From Bacteroidales bacterium (GTDB taxonomy: Bacteria; Bacteroidota; Bacteroidia; Bacteroidales; M50B96), in contig JAIOYV010000016.1 in the NCBI GenBank assembly GCA_021740905.1, forward strand, positions 18,828-82,827: DNA of 64,000 nt. Direction: 5' to 3'. A program made the position numbers and the translations under genes. Each line of letters opens with the position of its first letter. Position 1 is the stretch's first letter. The notes beneath the pieces are model-generated. The model was not told the DNA's origin, did not search any database, and saw only the letters and a list, made by a program, of their open reading frames with translations. Shown here one piece after another: positions 48,301 to 56,868 of the stretch.

Positions 48301-48486
48301 CGGGAAAAATATGTTTTTTCAATTTACGGAGACATCAAGCTACCTGAAAACGGGATTAAGATAAAGAGCTTTAACCGATCGAAGCTCCCGAAAAGAATAA
48401 GTGTGAACGGAGTTGAGGTTCATGATTTTGATGAGAAGAATATTCCTGTCAAAGAGTTTCCGGCAGAAGTAGTAATTTATTATTAA
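45304..48486 (+). CDS. Secreted protein with discoidin (F5/8 type C)-like domain and six-hairpin-glycosidase-like catalytic domain
   Basis: Signal peptide ...LYTCTIATAQ; NADYILDNSNATYWNSRGIKDQYLLIDFTTRREFGGFQINW; RSYERSWIRDGALTSSALLKSG...WNHWAEVVWKDYRTPRYIGDMPHTWCGSDFINAIRSMF. Confidence 0.75.
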   Translation: MINVFIRICAVLVVLLYTCTIATAQIRTLDECENKDGWSLIKSDGVNLNLSNEEGITGNAIRFDYDFTKGTGYGGIQKLFPIDLPENYEFTFFVKAESPANNFEIKFIDSTGNNVWWVNNRNYSFPGDWKKIHIKKRHINFAWGPTNDQTLKRVDRIEFTIASFVGGKGTIWIDDLKFEPLQPESTSYPQPKIKVASFEKEHNADYILDNSNATYWNSRGIKDQYLLIDFTTRREFGGFQINWLKDFHAVSFEILTSEDGEEWEPVYAVKTNQGDVSFISLPETEAKFVKINLLKPNSEKGFAVRELKFLDIKNSLTRNDFLIYAAKNSPEGNYPRYFSEQASYWTITGVNNDVKEALINEDGMVEVEKARFSIEPIIKTGDSLYNWSNVKARQSLGGSEDKWDFNFVPSVTWHCDDLKFETAVTASGEANKNSKLDIRYTFKNLSDKPNDFEFCLLIRPFQVNPYYQFLNLTGGVGKIQSIREEEDYSISVDDKVLLFQKKYDAFGAGVFDDGNIVDLLRCGKMPLNKSAVDQNGLANGVIKYSLHLNPGETTELYLVVPFYGNKTDITPGNYNVANDFTQSNEFWKAKVGHVKFDLPESADRIVNTYKSNLVYILINRDKAGIQPGSRSYERSWIRDGALTSSALLKSGITVEVKDFIDWYTSYQYENGKVPCVVDSRGPDPVPENDSQGELIYLIREYFNFTHDTVFLQSKNEHILKAVDYIESQIAQRSTDQYKNGNDSVRVFYGLVPESISHEGYSAKPMHSYWDNFFTLKGLKDAAEVQKILGEKESYERIRKVRDTFKENLYNSLELAMKNKNISYLPGCAELGDFDATSTTIALTPCNELINLPVPQVYNTFDKYYEFFKNRRDGKKDWINYTPYENRLIGSFILLDQPEKAHELIEFFLNDQRPQGWNHWAEVVWKDYRTPRYIGDMPHTWCGSDFINAIRSMFVYENEYDQSLVLASALYQDWIDAPSGMSVENLPTYYGEISYSIKKDREKYVFSIYGDIKLPENGIKIKSFNRSKLPKRISVNGVEVHDFDEKNIPVKEFPAEVVIYY

Positions 48487-48510
48487 GTGATTAATTTTTA
48501 AATCTATAAT

Positions 48511-50583
48511 ATGGCAAATCAGGAGGTGCAAGTACATCACAAAACCAAAGCGGAAGATCGGATTCCTTTTAAACAATTAGTTGCTTATGGTTTTGGAGGT
48601 ATCATTCCCATTGCCCTCTTCAACATAGCGGGACAGCTTATGGGCTTAATCGGAAATATAAGCCTTGGATTAAGCGCTCTTTGGTTGGGTGTAATTTTGA
48701 TTATTCCCCGTTTGTGGGATGCTGTTTCCGATCCTATTGTCGGCCATATCTCCGACAACACCCGCACCCGTTGGGGCCGTCGTCGCCCTTACTTACTCGT
48801 TGGCGGAATTTCCGTGGCGCTTAGTTTTGTACTCATGTGGTGGATCCCCGATGGGGAATGGGTACATTCATGGTTCCCCAGCGATGCCGGCTATCAATGG
48901 TTTCAACTTTTCTATATCCTTTTTTGGCTCCTCATCTTTTTCACAGCTTGCACTATTTTCGAGATCCCCCACGGTGCCTTAGGTATGGAAATGTCTTCCG
49001 ACTACCACGAACGCACCCGCCTGTTCAGTTCCAAAAGTTTTCTTGGTAATCTTTTCGCGATGAGTACACCCTGGCTTTTTGCCCTCGCCAACATGGAAAT
49101 TTTTAAGGGCATCGGGGGTAACGAAGCCGATGGTATGCGCTATGTTTCCATGATGGTTGCCGCCATATTGATCCCGCTTTCCTTCTGGTGGTTTTTTACC
49201 GTCCGCGAACCGGGTTTCAAAGTGGCAAAAAAACAAGAAAAAACACCCTTTTGGAAAAGTATGAAACATACTGCCAGCAACAAAACATTTCTTCGGCTGG
49301 TAATGATCATTTTCACATTGGCCATGGGCTTTAATTTCGTTAATTTGCTCGGGTACTACATTCCCATCTTTTATATTTTTGGAGGCGATAAAAGTGCAGC
49401 CGTCTACTTGCTTGGAATCAATGGTACCATCTGGGCCATCACCGGGCTGGTAGCTGTTTTTCCGCTGAATTGGCTGAGTTCGAGATTTGGAAAACGAAAA
49501 ACCATTATTATTGCCATCTCCCTCATGGTTTTGGCACAACTATCCAAAATCATCTGTTACAACCCGACGTATCCCTACCTCATTATCATTCCCACTATTT
49601 TGCTTTCAAGCGGCATGTTATTTTTCTTTACGCTGGGATCTTCCATGGTGGGCGATATATGCGATGAAGATGATTTAAAGACAGGTTACCGCTCCGAAGG
49701 AAGCTACTACTCAATCTTCTGGTGGTTTATAAAAATGGGCACCGCATTAGCCAGCTTAGTTGCCGGGTTATTGATCGTATTTACTCAATTTGACGAAACC
49801 CAAGTGACAAGTGTCGATGATTTGCAAGGAAGCATCAAAGAAACGCTGAGTATGGCCCATAATTGGGGAGGCTATGATAGTATCGACAGCACCAATACAG
49901 ATTGGCTCAAAAACACCAAAACATATAGTATGGAAGCCCTCAAAGAATCAAAAGAATTTTTGAGCTATCTTAACTTAGAATCCTTGAAGAATCAAGAGAA
50001 GCAAGACCAGGTTGCCACAACAGCTCAAATTGAGGAGGAAAATTTGATAGAAAGTTTAGTGGAAAAAACGACAACCACTATTGCTGAACTGGAACAACTT
50101 CAAACACGGATAGAAAAGATAGACACTCATGGGCAACCCAGCGAGCTAAAAAGTATTTTAGGGGAAGCCATCCCATTAACCTTGCGAACACCGCTTGAAA
50201 AGGCCCGGTTTAATTCATCAAAGCTCTTATCCCATCTTGAAGCTCAATCTTTGGAAAACGATAATAGCCAGGAGCATTACGTAAAGCTTATCAAAAACAT
50301 AACAGAGATAAATAATCGACTCACAAGTAGTAAGGCAACATTGGGTTTGGATTCCTTCACGAAAGAACTCAACAGTATTGATGAAGGAATAGTGCCACTC
50401 ACAGAACAGGCCCCTTATACGCTTATCATGATGCGCGTGGTTGAGATTGGACTACCGCTTTTACTAAGCCTCATCTCTATTATTTTCGCGTTTCGTTACT
50501 CCTTGACGGAGGATCGTTGCTATGAAATAAAAGAAGCTCTTGAGATAAGAAATAAGGCACGGTTAATTGGAGAGGCAAATTAG
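48511..50583 (+). CDS. MFS transporter, GPH (glycoside-pentoside-hexuronide:cation symporter) family, with large C-terminal insertion
   Basis: PRLWDAVSDPIVGHISDNTRTRWGRRRPYLLVGG; GTALASLVAGLLIVF; hydrophilic ~200-aa segment before last TM helix. Confidence 0.88.
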   Translation: MANQEVQVHHKTKAEDRIPFKQLVAYGFGGIIPIALFNIAGQLMGLIGNISLGLSALWLGVILIIPRLWDAVSDPIVGHISDNTRTRWGRRRPYLLVGGISVALSFVLMWWIPDGEWVHSWFPSDAGYQWFQLFYILFWLLIFFTACTIFEIPHGALGMEMSSDYHERTRLFSSKSFLGNLFAMSTPWLFALANMEIFKGIGGNEADGMRYVSMMVAAILIPLSFWWFFTVREPGFKVAKKQEKTPFWKSMKHTASNKTFLRLVMIIFTLAMGFNFVNLLGYYIPIFYIFGGDKSAAVYLLGINGTIWAITGLVAVFPLNWLSSRFGKRKTIIIAISLMVLAQLSKIICYNPTYPYLIIIPTILLSSGMLFFFTLGSSMVGDICDEDDLKTGYRSEGSYYSIFWWFIKMGTALASLVAGLLIVFTQFDETQVTSVDDLQGSIKETLSMAHNWGGYDSIDSTNTDWLKNTKTYSMEALKESKEFLSYLNLESLKNQEKQDQVATTAQIEEENLIESLVEKTTTTIAELEQLQTRIEKIDTHGQPSELKSILGEAIPLTLRTPLEKARFNSSKLLSHLEAQSLENDNSQEHYVKLIKNITEINNRLTSSKATLGLDSFTKELNSIDEGIVPLTEQAPYTLIMMRVVEIGLPLLLSLISIIFAFRYSLTEDRCYEIKEALEIRNKARLIGEAN

Positions 50584-50633
50584 TCACTCCTATTAAACTC
50601 CAAAAAACAAGAATCAAATTTCAAACTCACAAT

Positions 50634-53093
50634 ATGGCATTTAAAATAAAAGGAGATAGTTTTTATCTGAACGACAAAAAGGTGTTTCTCAATTCGGGCG
50701 AGATTCATTATTTTAGGATTAAGCGCGAGCTGTGGGATAAGCATTTAGAAGCGGCCAATGAAGCCGGTTTAACAACTATCAGCACCTACGTTCCGTGGGC
50801 ATGGCACGAATCGGAAGAAGGTATTTTCGATTTTGATGGCACATCCTGCCCGGAACGCGATCTCACTGGTTGGCTGGAACGATGTCAGGCTCATGGATTA
50901 AATTGCATTGTAAAACCGGGGCCCTTTATTCTGGCAGAGTTCCGTGGGGCCGGACTCCCCGATTGGTTTATGGATCAGTATGGCGATGCGTGTAAGATGC
51001 GCAACAGCAAAGGCGAAATTGTACAAAGCGATGGTGTCAGCCTGTTCAATAATGATTATTTGGAAAAGGTAGCTCTCTGGTATGATAAAATCATGCCCTT
51101 CATCAGTAAACGCGAAATATCAGTCGGTGGCCCGATCATTATGATGCAAATTTGTAATGAGATCGGCGTATTCTCCTGGTTGGCAAAACAAGGTGATTAC
51201 GGCAATGCGGTGAAAGACCGTTTCATTTCATACTTGACAGATAAATTTTCAAGTATTGCTGAAGTAAATAGTGTATGGGGAACCGATTATCAGGATTTCG
51301 ATCAGGTAGTTCTTCCACCGGATGGCAATCTTCCTTATGCTTCAAAGGGCGATCGTGGTCGTGATTTTGAATGGCACAATTTCTGGCGAAAGTATTATGG
51401 CGACTATCTCAGAATGTTGACCGACATGGCCCGGGAAAGAGGTGTCAGTGTTCCTCTTTATCACAATCTTCCAGGTTGGATCTATGGAAACGGCTATGAA
51501 TTCCCGGTCAATATCACCATGTACGAAGATTTATATGAAGATAAAAGTGAGATCATTTTTGGTGTCGACCACATTCCTGAATTTTGTTCCTATCGCAACC
51601 TGCACGACGACCGCATTATTAATGACATAACGTTGGCCATGCAGGGCAACAAGCCACTATTTGCCGCTGAGTTTCAGAGTGGATCGCGCGAATATCATGT
51701 GGTAACCAATCCGCGCGAGATGGAACTCTTCTACAAAGCGAGTGTTGCCAATGGCCTGGTTGGTTGGAACTACTATATGTTTTCGCAGGGTCGCAACCCA
51801 AGCCGCAAAGGATATTCCGGCGACACTTTTTACTGGTTCAACCCGCTAACACCGGAAGGCGAGCGCACCTCGGCCTTCCCTTTGGTGAAACGAATGAGTC
51901 AAATTATTAACACCTCAGAAAGCCTGATTGTAAATGCAAAACGCAAAGCGGAAGTATGCGTCCTTTTCTATCCCCCCTATTACGCAACCGAGTTGGAAAG
52001 ACCAATTGGAAAGGAATGTGGGCTACAATTCACTGCATCTGCCATCCGAAGGCCTGCCTATTTCGACGGTTTGCTGAAAGTGCTTCAGATTCTTAATATT
52101 GATTATGATATGGTTGATCTGAGTAAAGCTTCCGTAGATACATTGAGCAACTATAAACAGGTATGGGCTTTCAGCACCGATGAGATGAATGCAAAGGATC
52201 AGCAAATCCTTGTTGATTATACAAAAGCTGGCAGGAACACGGTTCTTTTCCCTTATTTGCCCGACCGTGAAATGTCGCAGAAACCATGCACAATCATCCG
52301 CGATGCGCTTTCAATAGCACCTTCCGGAAGCGAAATTATCGATTCGCCATTGATCGATGTGTATGATTTGAAAGATATTAAGTGTGCTAATCCACAGATA
52401 TTCTATTCCGAAGAGTCGCTTGCCGGTGCCGAAGTTATTGCCCGAACGATTAATGGATCTGCATGTGGATTTTCAAAATCGCTGGGAATAGGAACCGTAA
52501 TTCACCTCGGAACCTGGATAGGTTTTGACACCGAAGGGCATATACCTGTCTATGAGGCAATTCTGAATAAATCGGCTGCAAAGCTCAGGCAAGCATCAAC
52601 CAACAATGGTAATATCGTTATAAGGGAACGTTTCACAGATGATCATTCCGCCATTCTTTTTGTAGGAAATTATTACAATGAAGAACAGATTGGCAGCGTA
52701 AGCTATACCCATCCGAAAAGTGGTGAAGCCATCACAATTCCTTACTCGAAGGAGGAGATGTTATGGCCGGCAACATACAGTGTATTAACACCCGTGTGCT
52801 TAAACGTTTCTGACGGGCTTACCATTTTACACAGCACTTCCGACATTCTCGGTGTCTCAGTGATCAGCGAACAACTTGAGATTACCCTATACGGAGACCG
52901 CGATTTGGCTGGGGAGATAGTTTTTGAAGGCGAAAATGTGAAAAGCATTAAGTCTGTAACTGTTGAGGGGGAGGTTGTTAATATAGAGAAGGATGATAAG
53001 CGAGTGGCATTGTACTACCAACACAAGCACAAGGATCAAATTGTGCTAAAAATTGAAATGAAGGTAGGGACTGTAATGAAACTTTTAAAGTAA
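50634..53093 (+). CDS. GH35-family enzyme (nominal beta-galactosidase), apparently cytoplasmic
   Basis: GEIHYFRIKRELWDKHLEAANEAGLTTISTYVPWAWHESEEGIFDFDG; CIVKPGPFILAEFRGAGLPDWF; MMQICNEIGVFSW; no signal peptide. Confidence 0.85.
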   Translation: MAFKIKGDSFYLNDKKVFLNSGEIHYFRIKRELWDKHLEAANEAGLTTISTYVPWAWHESEEGIFDFDGTSCPERDLTGWLERCQAHGLNCIVKPGPFILAEFRGAGLPDWFMDQYGDACKMRNSKGEIVQSDGVSLFNNDYLEKVALWYDKIMPFISKREISVGGPIIMMQICNEIGVFSWLAKQGDYGNAVKDRFISYLTDKFSSIAEVNSVWGTDYQDFDQVVLPPDGNLPYASKGDRGRDFEWHNFWRKYYGDYLRMLTDMARERGVSVPLYHNLPGWIYGNGYEFPVNITMYEDLYEDKSEIIFGVDHIPEFCSYRNLHDDRIINDITLAMQGNKPLFAAEFQSGSREYHVVTNPREMELFYKASVANGLVGWNYYMFSQGRNPSRKGYSGDTFYWFNPLTPEGERTSAFPLVKRMSQIINTSESLIVNAKRKAEVCVLFYPPYYATELERPIGKECGLQFTASAIRRPAYFDGLLKVLQILNIDYDMVDLSKASVDTLSNYKQVWAFSTDEMNAKDQQILVDYTKAGRNTVLFPYLPDREMSQKPCTIIRDALSIAPSGSEIIDSPLIDVYDLKDIKCANPQIFYSEESLAGAEVIARTINGSACGFSKSLGIGTVIHLGTWIGFDTEGHIPVYEAILNKSAAKLRQASTNNGNIVIRERFTDDHSAILFVGNYYNEEQIGSVSYTHPKSGEAITIPYSKEEMLWPATYSVLTPVCLNVSDGLTILHSTSDILGVSVISEQLEITLYGDRDLAGEIVFEGENVKSIKSVTVEGEVVNIEKDDKRVALYYQHKHKDQIVLKIEMKVGTVMKLLK

Positions 53094-53103
53094 CTAAAAA
53101 ATG

Positions 53104-53202
53104 GAACGCGGATCATACGGATTTTCAAACGCGGATAAAACCGGATAATGATTTAAGAAATCAGCGTAAATCAGCGTTGCTTGCATCCGCGTTATCCGCG
53201 TT
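53104..53202. repeat. Imperfect intergenic palindrome (REP-like)
   Basis: AACGCGGATCATACGGATTTTCAAACGCGGAT ... AAATCAGCGTAAATCAGCGTTGCTTGCATCCGCGTTATCCGCGTT. Confidence 0.75.
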
Positions 53203-53248
53203 CAAGTTTAAACTAAACGACGTTGAATCTGTCATAAAAAACAACAAT

Positions 53249-56200
53249 ATGTCAAAACGATACATAAAAAACCCGCTGGGGCTTTCCATTCACTTTCTTG
53301 AAAATGGATTGCTGAAGAGCATTGATGTTGATCCAATCAGAATTGGCCTCAAAGCCGCAACCCCTTTTTCAAAATCAGGGGTAAACCTCTATTTGAGAAA
53401 ACGCTCACAATCTTTAAAATACAAAGCACTTTTAGGCCCCGAAAGTAATAGCCGGTTTACAATAACAGAAGATGCGTTTATTGCCAAAGGCAGTTGGGAT
53501 GGTCTTGATTATGTATGCACGCTGCAACTATCGAAAAAAAGTTTGAGTTGGCAGTGGCGTGTTGAAATCACAAATACCTCCGACAATGCTGTAGAACTTG
53601 ACATGATTTACTTACAGGATGCCGGGCTAAAACAAATTTCTGACGCACCCACCAACGAATATTATGTGAGCCAATACCTTGATCGGCTTATCCTTGATGA
53701 TCCTCACTATGGTTCTGTGATTTGCTGTCGGCAGAACAATAAAGAAGCTACCGGCAATCCCTGGTTAATGATGGCTTGTAAAAATTCAGCAACGGCGGCA
53801 AGTACCGATGGGATTCAGTTTTATGGCAAAACGTTCAAAGAAACAGGAATTCCGGAAGGTTTGCTTGCAGAGAAACTGGCAGGGGAATGTTCCGGCGAAT
53901 TATCTATTCTTGCCTTGCAGGAAAAACCTTTCACAATATCCGCGAAGGGTCATCATAAAAGTGTATTTGTGGCGACCTATTTTCATGATCATCCTCTGGC
54001 GACATCAGCAAAAGATTTGGAGCGATTATCAGCTCTGATGTTGGAATTCGAAAATAAAGATTCGGGGAACGACCCGGATGAATGGCTTTCTCCTGAAAAA
54101 AATAGTTTCACCTCGGCTGTCCTTTTAGCTGTTGATGATTTGAACAACAAAGAACTTGATCAGTTTTTTGGAAAAGACCGACGCTATATTGAGGAAGAAA
54201 ACGGACAGTTACTATCCTTTTTTTACAAGGAAAACAACCACGTTGTGTTACGTGCAAAAGAAGTGCTTGTGGACCGGCCACATGGACATATCATGCAGGC
54301 CAAAGCGGACTATACACCTGATGAAAATATTGTATCCACCACTTCGTACGCCTTTGGTGTTTTCAATTCGCAACTAACACAAGGCAACACAAATTTTAAT
54401 GCTTTGCTTTCCATAAGTGCAAGCCAGTTTAATCTCGAAAGGGAAACAGGCCAGCGAATATTTGTTCAAATCGATGGTCAGCACTATTTACTGGGTATTC
54501 CTTCCGCTTTTGAGATCGGACTAAACCACTGCCGATGGATCTATAAACAGGGCAATTATTGCTTTCAGGTTCGCAGCTGGACATCAAAAACAGCCCCGCA
54601 GGTTAATATGGACTTCAAAGTTCTTAGTGGGCCTGTTGTAAAATTGTTGATTACAAATCATTTTGATGAGGCCAATGGATGGACGTTTAGCTCTGGGAAT
54701 ACAAGGGGAGAGTACATCGTTAAACCGAACACGGGCAGTTTGATTGCAGGTAAATTTCCAAATGCCCAATTCGGTATGCTGGTTAATAGTATAAATTCTG
54801 ATTATCACGTTTATGGTGATGAAGTGCTGTATCCAAATAAGAGAAGTCATGGAGGATCGTTTTTAAATCTTGAAGTAGCGGAAACTTCAAATTTTTGTAT
54901 GAGTTTTATAGGTGAAATATCCAGCCCAACTCACACACCTAAAATTGAAGATGCAGATAAACAGTGGCTTGCCGATTGTCAGGATGCCCAAACCGCCTGG
55001 CAGGATTTGTCCTTAAATTTAAGCCTAAAAGGCAAGCAGAAAGACATCGCAGCGATGCAGGAAATCCTTCCCTGGTATGCCACAAATGCACTTACCCATC
55101 TGTTGACACCGCATGGTTTGGAACAATTTAGCGGAGCCGCATGGGGAACACGAGATACCATGCAGGGGCCGTTTGAATTGTTATTGAGTTTGCAAAAGTA
55201 TGATGAAGCCAGGCAGATACTTCGCATCATGTTTTCAAATCAAAATATGGATGGCGGTTGGCCTCAGTGGTTTATGTTTGATAGCTATTTTACCATACGG
55301 AGCGATAGCGCTCATGGAGATATTTTTTACTGGTGTATCATTGCCCTCAGTTCTTATATTAAAGCTACCGGCGATTATACCTTCCTCGAAGAAATTTTGC
55401 CTTACTACCACGAAAAGGGTGTTGAAGTCGCCGAAAAAACACCACTTAGCGAACACATCGACAGGCTTATAAAGATGATCGTTGATTCATTCATCCCCGG
55501 TACAGCATTGGTCCCTTTTGGGGGTGGCGACTGGAACGATTCCATGCAACCGGTTAACAAGGATTTAGCCCAACGTTTGATTTCGTGCTGGACGGTCGAG
55601 CTTAATTATCAAGCCTTCAACGAATATCAGACAGTTTACGAAAAGCTTGGACAGAGTGAAAAGGCCGCAAATTTAAAAGAAATTTGCCGACAGATTAAAG
55701 CCGACTTCAATACCTATTTAATAAAAGATGGAGTGGTTGGCGGGCATGGGCTGATTGAGGCGGATGGCACCATCAGTTTGTTGCTTCACCCCAGCGATAC
55801 GAAAACAAATATTCAGTATCGCTTGCTGCCAATGATCCGTGGAATTATTAGCGGGATTTTTACGCCCGAACAGGTTCGGCATCACCAAGCAATTATAGAA
55901 CAGCATTTGAAAGGCCCCGATGGTGCCCGTTTGATGAACCGGCCACCCAAATACAATGGGGGCATTCAAACGATTTTCCAGAGGGCCGAAAGCAGTTCAT
56001 TCTTTGGGCGCGAAATTGGGATTATGTACACTCATGCTCATCTTCGATATGCCGAATCGCTGGCCCGCACTGGTAAAGCGGATGCCTTTGTAAAGGCACT
56101 TCGACAGGCAAATCCTGTGTCTTACCGGGAGATTGTTTCATGTGGCGATTTTCGTCAATCAAATTGTTATTACAGCAGTTCGGATGTTACCTTCCGAAAC

Positions 56201-56602
56201 CGCTACGAAGCCGATGAACGTTACGAAGAGCTAATAGCCGGAAAGATCACCCTGAAAGGGGGATGGCGGATTTATTCCAGCGGGCCGGGTATTTATATGG
56301 GTCTTATCGTTTCGCGTTTGCTTGGTTTGCGTACCGAATTTGGAAATACCATCCTCGATCCCGTAATCCCTGTTTCGATGGATGGTCTGGAAGCCTCTAT
56401 CGACTTCATGGGGCATCCGGTAACATTCAAATATACAGTGAAAAAAAATTGTTTTGGGCCTAAAGCCATATCCATTAATGGTAAAGAGGTCGAATTTACC
56501 CTGGAAGACAATCAGTACCGTGCCGGAGGTGCAGTTATCCCAACCGATCAATTTGTGGCAATGTTAAATCAAAAGGAAAATAGGATTGAATTACAACTCT
56601 AA
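53249..56602 (+). CDS. GH94 phosphorylase, 1,2-beta-oligoglucan phosphorylase (SOGP)-like
   Basis: Start MSKRYIKNPLGLSIHFLENG at 53249 preferred over 53177 (upstream part is REP sequence). Phosphorylase-type GTRDTMQGPF, GGWPQWFMFD, ALVPFGGGDWNDSMQPV, RPPKYNGGIQTIFQRAESSSFFGREIGIMYTHAHLRYAESLA; length ~1117 aa fits SOGP rather than short cellobiose phosphorylases. Confidence 0.82.
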   Translation: MSKRYIKNPLGLSIHFLENGLLKSIDVDPIRIGLKAATPFSKSGVNLYLRKRSQSLKYKALLGPESNSRFTITEDAFIAKGSWDGLDYVCTLQLSKKSLSWQWRVEITNTSDNAVELDMIYLQDAGLKQISDAPTNEYYVSQYLDRLILDDPHYGSVICCRQNNKEATGNPWLMMACKNSATAASTDGIQFYGKTFKETGIPEGLLAEKLAGECSGELSILALQEKPFTISAKGHHKSVFVATYFHDHPLATSAKDLERLSALMLEFENKDSGNDPDEWLSPEKNSFTSAVLLAVDDLNNKELDQFFGKDRRYIEEENGQLLSFFYKENNHVVLRAKEVLVDRPHGHIMQAKADYTPDENIVSTTSYAFGVFNSQLTQGNTNFNALLSISASQFNLERETGQRIFVQIDGQHYLLGIPSAFEIGLNHCRWIYKQGNYCFQVRSWTSKTAPQVNMDFKVLSGPVVKLLITNHFDEANGWTFSSGNTRGEYIVKPNTGSLIAGKFPNAQFGMLVNSINSDYHVYGDEVLYPNKRSHGGSFLNLEVAETSNFCMSFIGEISSPTHTPKIEDADKQWLADCQDAQTAWQDLSLNLSLKGKQKDIAAMQEILPWYATNALTHLLTPHGLEQFSGAAWGTRDTMQGPFELLLSLQKYDEARQILRIMFSNQNMDGGWPQWFMFDSYFTIRSDSAHGDIFYWCIIALSSYIKATGDYTFLEEILPYYHEKGVEVAEKTPLSEHIDRLIKMIVDSFIPGTALVPFGGGDWNDSMQPVNKDLAQRLISCWTVELNYQAFNEYQTVYEKLGQSEKAANLKEICRQIKADFNTYLIKDGVVGGHGLIEADGTISLLLHPSDTKTNIQYRLLPMIRGIISGIFTPEQVRHHQAIIEQHLKGPDGARLMNRPPKYNGGIQTIFQRAESSSFFGREIGIMYTHAHLRYAESLARTGKADAFVKALRQANPVSYREIVSCGDFRQSNCYYSSSDVTFRNRYEADERYEELIAGKITLKGGWRIYSSGPGIYMGLIVSRLLGLRTEFGNTILDPVIPVSMDGLEASIDFMGHPVTFKYTVKKNCFGPKAISINGKEVEFTLEDNQYRAGGAVIPTDQFVAMLNQKENRIELQL

Positions 56603-56813
56603 TATTTATAGAAGTTGATATGTACCATCAATTCACCAAATGAACCGGGAAAGTTTCCCTATTTTTAAATTGGCCAAGAGTTGGTTATCGACTGACGTAC
56701 GATAGCCAAGGTTAGGGTTGTGGTATCAATAAGCAAATGTGGATGCTTATAAGGTAATTTATTCTTGAGAAGATATAGAAAACCATAATAAATGTTCGCG
56801 CCAGTACATAAAA

Positions 56814-56841
56814 AAAGACTTACAGCTATTTGTAAGTCTTT
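56814..56841. terminator. Stem-loop terminator candidate
   Basis: AAAGACTTACAGCTATTTGTAAGTCTTT. Confidence 0.6.
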
Positions 56842-56868
56842 AATTTTCAATGTGGGCGCTATCCGATA

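Noticed and set aside
53177-53248. Upstream start of the GH94 ORF
   Set aside because: These codons lie in and next to the AACGCGGAT repeat; the phosphorylase-like sequence begins at MSKRYIKNP (53249).
56665-56850. Minus-strand 61-aa ORF next to the pseudogene
   Set aside because: Overlaps a stem-loop and lacks recognisable homology; likely non-coding decayed sequence.
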